A DNA stretch of 6,112 nucleotides. Origin: Lachnospiraceae bacterium. Lineage in GTDB: Bacteria; Bacillota; Clostridia; Lachnospirales; Lachnospiraceae. The stretch spans positions 1-6,112 of the forward strand of contig CAAGRM010000192.1 of NCBI GenBank assembly GCA_900772675.1. The letters run 5' to 3'. Both the position numbers and the translations under genes were made by a program. This document shows positions 1-4,256 of the stretch, one piece after another. The notes beneath the pieces were generated by a model, which was not told where the DNA came from, made no database searches, and saw only the letters and a list, made by a program, of their open reading frames with translations. Numbering within the stretch: the stretch's first letter is position 1; each line of letters starts with the position of its first letter.

Positions 1-156
1 AGGCTTCGAAATCTGGGCATGATTCTTACTATCAATACAAACGGAACTCTGCTGGACGAAGCCTGGGCTGATTTTTTTGCCACATACCCGCCGCGCCGCA
101 TCAACATCACGCTCTACGGTGCCGATGCCGCTTCCTACGACCGTCTGTGCCATTCC
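1..156 (+). pseudogene. Radical SAM maturase, internal fragment (inverted relative to its N-terminus)
   Basis: Frame 1 is open from the first base and reads as the middle of a radical SAM/SPASM peptide maturase: RLRNLGMILTINTNGTL, then PPRRINITLYGA and SYDRLCHS. The TNGT strand and the R-(I/V)-NITLYG strand are typical of the half of the radical SAM barrel that follows the SAM-binding GGEP region. After the serine codon at 154-156 the family resemblance ends abruptly, because the next bases are the antisense of a radical SAM N-terminus. The plus frame stays open to 381, but residues encoded after 156 have no family character. No start belongs here: the ATG at 19 is an internal methionine. The missing stretch with the GGEP-type motif should lie just left of the window. 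The enzyme class assignment is firm. Whether this is a true inversion, a remnant of a second copy or an assembly chimera cannot be decided here. Confidence 0.75.
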
Positions 157-333
157 CGTGCGAAGCCGTCCCTGCCGTTCCATTTCCGAGCGGGACAGAC
201 GGACATAGCACATGTCGCAGTTCATATTGCAAAGCGGCAGAAGCTCAAGCGCGCCGGTAACGGGAATGTGCTTCTGGCGGGCTTTCTGGAGAAGGGAATG
301 CTCAAAGGTCGAAGCGTCGTCCATATAGTTCAT
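157..333 (-). pseudogene. Radical SAM maturase, N-terminal fragment with CxxxCxxC cluster
   Basis: The minus strand starting at 333 encodes MNYMDDASTFEHSLLQKA, then LELLPLCNMNCDMCYVRLS, with cysteines at residues 35, 39 and 42. This CxxxCxxC followed by Y is the classic [4Fe-4S]/SAM site of radical SAM enzymes. The family-like sequence runs to ERQGRLRT (residue 59, codon 157-159). A GGAGG ribosome site at 341-345 sits 7 nt before the ATG and fixes the start. The reading frame stays open on the minus strand to the window edge (111 codons), so gene callers may report a partial CDS 333 to 1. From residue 60 on, however, it is antisense to the plus-strand radical SAM fragment and cannot be catalytic. 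Such enzymes form C-C, C-S or C-O crosslinks in peptide substrates, and the neighbouring PqqD and small protein fit that role. As it stands in this sequence the gene is broken. Confidence 0.75.
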
Positions 334-357
334 AAAAATTCCTCCGAAAAACAAAAA

Positions 358-375
358 CCGGTCCAGAGGACCAGG
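358..375 (-). terminator. Terminator-like hairpin in the radical SAM leader
   Basis: GGTCC (360-364) and GGACC (368-372) form a 5-bp stem around an AGA loop. CC at 358-359 can add two pairs with GG at 374-375 across a bulged A. On the minus strand the hairpin is followed by GGTTTTTGTTTTT and then, within about 5 nt, by the radical SAM ribosome site. It could be an attenuator or weak intrinsic terminator in front of the maturase. The stem is short, so its strength is uncertain. Confidence 0.45.
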
Positions 376-383
376 GATTAACC

Positions 384-423
384 GAATCAAGCAAGTAGCG
401 AAGCGGATTGCGAATATCCACTT
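384..423. repeat. Palindromic interspersed repeat, left copy
   Basis: The segment CGGATTGCGAATATCC (404-419) recurs as its exact reverse complement at 6097-6112. Upstream of it is GAATCAAGC (384-392). The right copy carries GAGTCAAGC (6088-6096) on the other side of its shared core. Combining the two gives a roughly 45-bp imperfect palindrome of the REP type: GAATCAAGC, core, GCTTGACTC. In the left copy the distal arm has drifted (CACTTTGCC). It lies just beyond the terminator of the precursor transcript. Confidence 0.55.
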
Positions 424-440
424 TGCCTGGGAACAGAAAG

Positions 441-472
441 AAAAGGATCGAAACGGTTGGTTCGATCCTTTT
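441..472 (-). terminator. Strong intrinsic terminator after the 129-aa gene
   Basis: AAAAGGATCGAA (441-452) and TTCGATCCTTTT (461-472) make a perfect 12-bp stem with an 8-base loop. On the minus strand it lies 37 nt past the stop codon of the 129-aa gene and is followed by TTTTCTTTC. The A/T flanks would let it work in both directions. It separates the chaperone-substrate unit from the radical SAM gene, as expected where substrate must outnumber enzyme. Confidence 0.85.
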
Positions 473-508
473 ACAGTCGTTTGAAAAAATATGATGTTGT
501 GGGAACAA

Positions 509-898
509 TCAGGATTTTGCGGTCTCCCAGGAACTCATGTTTAAGTTGGCGGTTGCATGTCCGTTATTATTCTTTGGACCGCGCCATACAATGACTCCTT
601 CGCCAGGATCCTGTTTTGTATTCCAATTATAATCAATAAATCCATCGTAAAATTCGTCTGTAACACTGGCCTCTTCTTTAATATTGCATGGGCTATAGGG
701 ACCTATCAATGTTTTATTTCCGGAGCCAGTGTAGTTTCCATCAATCTGTCCATCACTCTTAGGATAATAGTACAACCATCCTCCAGGAGCGGTACATTCG
801 AATTTATAAACCGTTCCGCTATCTCCACAAGCCGCCACATACTCATTTGCAACAAATTCCTGAACCTCAATTACAGGTTCCATCCACTCTTTTCTCAT
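509..898 (-). CDS. Candidate RiPP substrate/precursor, 129 aa, NEYVAACG N-terminus
   Basis: I do not recognise a named family with certainty. I call it a substrate candidate from its position and composition. The first 25 residues, MRKEWMEPVIEVQEF then VANEYVAACG, resemble the conserved N-termini of uncharacterised small Clostridia proteins (recollection, not searched). The rest is rich in Gly, Asn, Asp, Tyr and Trp, with cysteines at 24, 35 and 71, an aromatic run WLYYYP (41-46) and a Gly-Gly at 39-40. Residues 89-100 (DYNWNTKQDPGE) have the D-x-N-x-N-x-x-x-D-x-x-E spacing of an EF-hand loop. The chain ends in WETAKS, so the last residue is serine. There is no Sec signal peptide or membrane segment. 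The start overlaps the chaperone stop as ATGA. An AGGAGG at 909-914 lies 10 nt upstream, rather far. The coding DNA is visibly more AT-rich than the plus operon. It is long for a RiPP precursor; a secreted protein or antigen is the alternative. Confidence 0.7.
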   Translation of the reverse strand: MRKEWMEPVIEVQEFVANEYVAACGDSGTVYKFECTAPGGWLYYYPKSDGQIDGNYTGSGNKTLIGPYSPCNIKEEASVTDEFYDGFIDYNWNTKQDPGEGVIVWRGPKNNNGHATANLNMSSWETAKS

Positions 899-1233
899 AA
901 TGAAACAACCTCCTCTAATAATTGATATTTTAAAGTATCATGCACAAAGTTTAATACGGAATCTTGGATTTTTTCTTCCGGAGCCTCATACTCTTCTGCC
1001 GCCTGTGCAACGACCTCCGAAATGGTATGCGGCTGCTGAAATGTATTCCAGAGGAATACGGCGGTATCGTTTGGAACCATTACAGCATTCGAAATATGAC
1101 ACGCAGCCCCGACGGGAATGATCGCGTATTCTCCTGCGATTTCACGCAGCAGATAGTCGGCGCTGACACGATATTTCTTTTCTTTTATCGTTTGTAACAG
1201 ATCCGACCAGGTCGGAGAAGCCATTGGTTCCAT
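895..1233 (-). CDS. PqqD-family peptide chaperone (RiPP recognition element), 112 aa
   Basis: PqqD-like proteins are small winged-helix domains that bind the leader of a RiPP substrate and bring it to a radical SAM enzyme. The family pattern is clear: YLLREIAGEYAIIPVG (residues 27-42), a beta strand with ISNAVMVPNDTAVFLWNTF (47-65, matching the usual N-E/D-T-A-x-x-(L/I)-W), TISEVVAQAAEEY (70-82), and the C-terminal helix DSVLNFVHDTLKYQLLEE (91-108) matching D-(I/V)-x-x-F-(I/L)-x-x-L. I chose the ATG at 1233 because AGGAGG at 1239-1244 is 5 nt away. The frame is open upstream to 1377, but that part has no ribosome site and lies over the promoter. The stop overlaps the next start (ATGA), so chaperone and substrate are translationally coupled. 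The family is certain; its client being the 129-aa protein is inference from adjacency. Confidence 0.92.
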   Translation of the reverse strand: MEPMASPTWSDLLQTIKEKKYRVSADYLLREIAGEYAIIPVGAACHISNAVMVPNDTAVFLWNTFQQPHTISEVVAQAAEEYEAPEEKIQDSVLNFVHDTLKYQLLEEVVSL

Positions 1234-1238
1234 CAAAA

Positions 1239-1244
1239 CCTCCT
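1239..1244 (-). promoter_or_regulatory. Ribosome binding site deciding the PqqD start
   Basis: The minus strand reads AGGAGG, TTTTG, ATG. This near-ideal 5-nt spacing selects 1233 over the in-frame ATG nine bases further in and over upstream codons that would make a 160-residue protein. Confidence 0.85.
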
Positions 1245-1326
1245 CTTGCAAAGTGCCGTGCCTTTTCGGGCGAACACCATTTCTGCCGTCAAACCGGTAA
1301 AACGGGGAAAAGCGAACAGAAATGCA

Positions 1327-1350
1327 ATTACAGTTATCATTACAAGTAAT
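1327..1350. promoter_or_regulatory. Candidate operator: ATTACA direct repeat at the minus-strand start site
   Basis: ATTACAGTTATCATTACA (1327-1344) contains two ATTACA hexamers 12 bp apart, followed by AGTAAT, so that 1339-1350 is also a small palindrome (ATTAC-AA-GTAAT). It covers the predicted transcription start and edge of the -10 of the minus promoter, a position suited to repression. A matching pair stands at 1409-1426. Confidence 0.45.
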
Positions 1351-1377
1351 TATAAGAGAAAAAAGAGAAAAAGTCAA
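1349..1377 (-). promoter_or_regulatory. Sigma-A promoter for the PqqD/substrate unit
   Basis: The minus strand shows TTGACT (1377-1372), a 17-bp pyrimidine-rich spacer, then a perfect TATAAT (1354-1349). Transcription should begin near 1342, leaving about 110 nt of leader before the PqqD start. Confidence 0.85.
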
Positions 1378-1408
1378 GGAAAAGCAGGAAAGAAAAGGAA
1401 GTAAAAAA

Positions 1409-1426
1409 ATTACAAGTTACATTACA
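1409..1426. promoter_or_regulatory. Candidate operator: second ATTACA direct repeat
   Basis: ATTACAAGTTACATTACA repeats the hexamer with the same 12-bp spacing as 1327-1344 (14 of 18 bases identical without gaps). It ends 16 bp upstream of the plus-strand -35 box, a position suited to an activator. Confidence 0.45.
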
Positions 1427-1442
1427 TAATGGGAGTAAACAA

Positions 1443-1471
1443 TTGACTGAGCATCTTTTTTTTGCTATCAT
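1443..1471 (+). promoter_or_regulatory. Sigma-A promoter for the kinase-S26-nucleotidyltransferase-ABC operon
   Basis: TTGACT (1443-1448), a 17-bp spacer and TATCAT (1466-1471) form a good promoter with one off-consensus base in each box. The start would fall near 1478, about 65 nt before the first gene. A small dyad, ATCGT-GAC-ACGAT (1488-1500), lies in the leader. Confidence 0.8.
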
Positions 1472-1543
1472 AAATGCGGAAAAAGGGATCGTGACACGAT
1501 GTGTGGAAAATGGAAGATCACAGAGAAAAAAAGAGGAGTTTTT

Positions 1544-2467
1544 ATGGAAAAAACATTTCAGACAGGAAGCTTTTCCTTCCGGCTGCGCTTTCCGGAGGAG
1601 TTGGTCCTTCCGGCGGATATGGAAAAGTTTGCGGTGGAAAAGGAGTCGGCAGACTATACCTATACCATTACTATTGTCGATATACTTCCGGAGGCGGAGG
1701 GTGAGTTACTTGTAAACCGGGTCGATCTGCAGGTGTTTCGTAACGGGGAAGGGCTGGAGAGCCGCCTGATCGGTGTGAAAGGCGAAGAGCGTCCCTATGC
1801 ACTGTATCGTGAGACGGCACAAAAGCATGCACAGGTGTTTGTCGGGAGATGGTATCTGGATGGAGTTGCAAAATATGAGGTTGTATTTCTGTCTCTTCTT
1901 GCACTGGAACGCCGCCTGTCGGAGCGGCCATGCCTGATTCTGCACTGTGCATACCTGGAGTATCAGGGGAAGGCCATGCTCTTTTCAGCACCATCTGGAA
2001 CGGGCAAAACTACGCAGGCGGGCCTTTGGGAGCAGTACCGGGGAAGCCGCACCGTAAACGGTGATAAGGCACTGCTTGAATACGACGGCAAAACGTGGAC
2101 AGCAAACGGCTGGCCGGTCTGCGGAACGTCGGAGGTCTGCGAAAACAAAAAACTGCCAGTCGGATGCATCGTGATGCTGAGCCAGGCGAAGCTGAACCAG
2201 GCGTGGCGGCTTCGCCCGGCAGAGGCATTTACAAGCCTGTACGGACAGATCACCATGAACCGCTGGGATCGGGAGGGGCTGGTGAAAAATCTGGATCTTC
2301 TTGAGCGTCTGGTGGGAAAGGTGCCGGTGTATCATCTGGCGTGTGATATTTCGGAGGATGCGGTGAAAACGCTGGAGCAGGAGCTTGTAAGAGATTCGTC
2401 CGAAGAAGAAGCAGCAGCGGCTTTGCTGCAAAAAAGCGCGATGCAAAGAAGGGAGAAAAAGGCATGA
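1544..2467 (+). CDS. HPr-kinase-like P-loop protein, 307 aa
   Basis: The protein is an HprK/PEP-carboxykinase-type P-loop kinase homolog. The core reads LHCAYLEYQGKAMLFSAP (133-150), then SGTGKTT (151-157) as Walker A, then VNGDKALL (171-178) in the place of the acidic metal-binding strand, and GWPVCGTSE (189-197) like the G-x-P-x-x-G segment of this family. The N-terminal 120 residues are a less conserved beta-rich region ending in a helix rich in leucine. In lasso peptide clusters such as paeninodin a homolog phosphorylates the C-terminal serine of the precursor (known of the family). The 129-aa protein here also ends in serine, so that chemistry is possible but unproven. The start at 1544 is chosen because AGAGGAG (1532-1538) lies 5 nt upstream; a start at 1499 would add 15 lysine-rich residues over the leader. 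First gene of the plus operon; its stop overlaps the next start (ATGA). The C-terminal 25 residues are a low-complexity Glu/Ala and basic tail. Confidence 0.85.
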   Translation: MEKTFQTGSFSFRLRFPEELVLPADMEKFAVEKESADYTYTITIVDILPEAEGELLVNRVDLQVFRNGEGLESRLIGVKGEERPYALYRETAQKHAQVFVGRWYLDGVAKYEVVFLSLLALERRLSERPCLILHCAYLEYQGKAMLFSAPSGTGKTTQAGLWEQYRGSRTVNGDKALLEYDGKTWTANGWPVCGTSEVCENKKLPVGCIVMLSQAKLNQAWRLRPAEAFTSLYGQITMNRWDREGLVKNLDLLERLVGKVPVYHLACDISEDAVKTLEQELVRDSSEEEAAAALLQKSAMQRREKKA

Positions 2468-2943
2468 GGCTGGTAGACACTCGCGCTTATGTCGGAATGC
2501 TAAGAGAGCTGGTAGAGCAGGGAAAAGAAGTGAGGATGGTGATTTCCGGGAGCAGCATGGCGCCGTTTCTGATCCACGGACGGGACAGCATTTTTTTTCG
2601 TACCCCGGAGAGGGAGCTGCGAAAGGGCGATATCGTATTTTATGAGCGGCCGGGCGGGCAGTTTGTGGTGCATCGGATCTGTGGTGTCCATGGAGAAAGC
2701 TACGACCTGATCGGGGACGGACAGACAGAAATCGAACATAATGTGCGGCGGGAGCAGATTTTTGCACGGGTGACACAGGTGGAACGGAAAGGAAAAAGGC
2801 TTGCGCCGGGAAGCTTCTGGTGGGGCTTTTTTGAGAAGGTCTGGATTCGCATGATTCCGCTTCGGCCGATGGGAAACCGGATCTATCGCCTTTTACAGGG
2901 AAGAAGGTCCGCACACAGGGAAAACGAAAGGGAAAAAACATGA
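2464..2943 (+). CDS. S24/S26-family peptidase-like protein, soluble, 159 aa
   Basis: The fold is that of signal peptidase/LexA-type serine peptidases. VISGSSMAPFL (26-36) is the G-x-S-M-x-P box with Ser31 as the expected nucleophile. RKGDIVFYERPG (53-64) is the G-D-(I/V)-V box. FVVHRICGV (67-75) puts His70 where type I bacterial signal peptidases have the general-base lysine, as in SipW-like and eukaryotic-type enzymes. GDGQTE (84-89) fits the usual (G/N)-D-(N/G) turn. There is no N-terminal membrane anchor, unlike SipW, so it should be cytoplasmic. An aromatic C-terminal part (SFWWGFFEKVWIRMIP, 117-132) might touch the membrane. It overlaps both neighbours by 4 nt. A leader-trimming or maturation role is attractive because the ABC exporter has no protease domain, but this is inference. 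Confidence 0.82.
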   Translation: MRLVDTRAYVGMLRELVEQGKEVRMVISGSSMAPFLIHGRDSIFFRTPERELRKGDIVFYERPGGQFVVHRICGVHGESYDLIGDGQTEIEHNVRREQIFARVTQVERKGKRLAPGSFWWGFFEKVWIRMIPLRPMGNRIYRLLQGRRSAHRENEREKT

Positions 2944-4256
2944 TTACAGAAACAGAAACCGCATTCCTTGCGGTGGTTCGTGCGTTTTTGACAGAAGAAA
3001 AAGCAGCTTTGGAAGAACTTGCGGCGCTGACAGAAAAACAATGGAATCATCTGTTTGTCATGGCAGCACAGCATTCGCTGCTGTCAGCAGTCTACGATGT
3101 TGTGGGTAAAACACCGGAATTTGCGGGACTTCCGGGGGAACTGCGCGGACAGGTAAAAACGCAGGCGATGCAGAGTATTTTTCAGCAGGTTTCGCGCACA
3201 GCGCTGTTTCTTTCTGATGAAAAGGAGCTGGCGCAGCTGGGCGTGCAGCCGCTGGTGATGAAAGGAATTGTGTGCAGAAATCTCTATCCGAAGCCGGATC
3301 TGCGCCCGTCCGGGGATGAGGATCTGCTGATTCCGGAAAAGGATTTTGCAGCAGTGGATGCCTATTTTATGCGGAAGGGCTTTGTGCGGGACAAAGAAGC
3401 CGCAATGCCGGATGACATCAAAGACGGTGATATCCCGGAAGAGATGGGCTATATTCATCCGAAAACAGGAGCCTTTTATGAAATACATACCAGGCTGTTC
3501 AGCACAGAATCCTCTGTCTATGGTTATCTGAATCGTGCATTTTCCGATGTTTTTGCGCATCCATCCAGGGTGGAAGTGCAGGGTCAGAGTATCTTTACCT
3601 TAGAAGAAACGCATCATCTTTTCTATCTTCTCTGTCACAGCTTCAAGCACTTTCTTCACGGCGGCGTTGGGATCCGTCAGATCTGTGATATGGTACAGAT
3701 GATTCGTGTATATGGAAGAAAAATAGACTGGGAAATGTTCTGGCAGCTGTGCGAAGAGTATCACATGACGTGTTTCTGCATCAATCTGCTGGATATCGGC
3801 GAGCGGTATCTGGGCTTTTCCTATGAAGCAAGTGGGGCAGTCCGTGCCGCAAAGAAGCTTCACCCGGATTCCGAAGCGCTTCTGATCGATATTCTCGATG
3901 CCGGTTCGTTCGGAAAATCGAGCGCGGGGCGGATCCACAGCGCAAACATTACCCTGTATGCGGCAGAGAACGGGGCGGAAAAGCACACGGCGGGGGGAAT
4001 CTGGAAATCGCTGGTTCCGGAAGCTTCCTATATGAAAAACAAGTATCCCTATGCGGCGAGATATCCGTTTCTGCTTCCGGCTGCATATGTGCAGCGGATT
4101 CTGAAATGGCTGGGGCAGGGAGAAAAAGAACAGAAATCGAGCATTGAAGTGGGTGCGGGACGTGTCGAATTGCTGAAGAAATACGATATGATCCGCACCG
4201 CAGACGGGAAAAAGAGAGGAGGCGCGCATGCAGGAAGAATCCAAAGAGAAAAGTAA
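2940..4256 (+). CDS. NTP_transf_5-type nucleotidyltransferase-fold protein, 438 aa
   Basis: This matches the uncharacterised nucleotidyltransferase family found next to RiPP and cell-surface genes (Pfam NTP_transf_5, from memory). The marker segment is PLVMKGIVCRNLYPKPD (104-120), then LRPSGDEDLLIP (121-132), where Asp126 and Asp128 form the G-D-x-D metal pair of the polymerase-beta fold. FYEIHTRL (179-186) supplies the E-x-H strand. A helical half follows, with HLFYLLCHSFKHFLHGG (about 225-241) and IRQICDMVQMI. A mostly helical N-terminus (1-95) precedes the catalytic region. Substrate and reaction are unknown; family members could add a nucleotide to a peptide, protein or small molecule. 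The start overlaps the S26-like gene by 4 nt. The 3' end runs 29 nt into the ABC gene and contains its ribosome site, so the basic C-terminal tail (KKRGGAHAGRIQREK) is partly dictated by that site. Confidence 0.85.
   Translation: MITETETAFLAVVRAFLTEEKAALEELAALTEKQWNHLFVMAAQHSLLSAVYDVVGKTPEFAGLPGELRGQVKTQAMQSIFQQVSRTALFLSDEKELAQLGVQPLVMKGIVCRNLYPKPDLRPSGDEDLLIPEKDFAAVDAYFMRKGFVRDKEAAMPDDIKDGDIPEEMGYIHPKTGAFYEIHTRLFSTESSVYGYLNRAFSDVFAHPSRVEVQGQSIFTLEETHHLFYLLCHSFKHFLHGGVGIRQICDMVQMIRVYGRKIDWEMFWQLCEEYHMTCFCINLLDIGERYLGFSYEASGAVRAAKKLHPDSEALLIDILDAGSFGKSSAGRIHSANITLYAAENGAEKHTAGGIWKSLVPEASYMKNKYPYAARYPFLLPAAYVQRILKWLGQGEKEQKSSIEVGAGRVELLKKYDMIRTADGKKRGGAHAGRIQREK

Larger units (their letters stand above)
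1234..1543. other. Divergent intergenic control region (310 nt)
   Basis: No coding sequence is supported here. The region holds two divergent promoters (minus 1349-1377, plus 1443-1471), paired ATTACA repeats and two untranslated leaders of roughly 65 nt (plus) and 110 nt (minus). A 7-base direct repeat GCGAACA at 1270 and 1312 in the minus leader is probably chance. No riboswitch or tRNA-like fold was recognised. Confidence 0.7.

Noticed and set aside
19..381. 120-aa plus-strand open frame read as one gene
   Set aside because: Only the part to 156 has protein-family character, and its ATG is an internal methionine. The rest is antisense to the radical SAM N-terminus and to its leader.
1327..1426. 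LytTR (AgrA/ComE-type) binding sites
   Set aside because: The boxes have GTTA within direct repeats, but the flanking bases do not fit the 9-bp LytTR consensus and no such regulator is present.
1443..1715. Plus-strand 90-aa frame beginning over the promoter
   Set aside because: Its first codon is the TTG of the -35 box, so the transcript would not contain it, and it runs out of frame into the kinase gene.
1985..2941. 318-aa minus-strand open frame
   Set aside because: It lies antisense to the kinase and S26-like genes, has a Ser/Arg/Phe/Pro-rich composition typical of shadow frames, and shows no motif or ribosome site.
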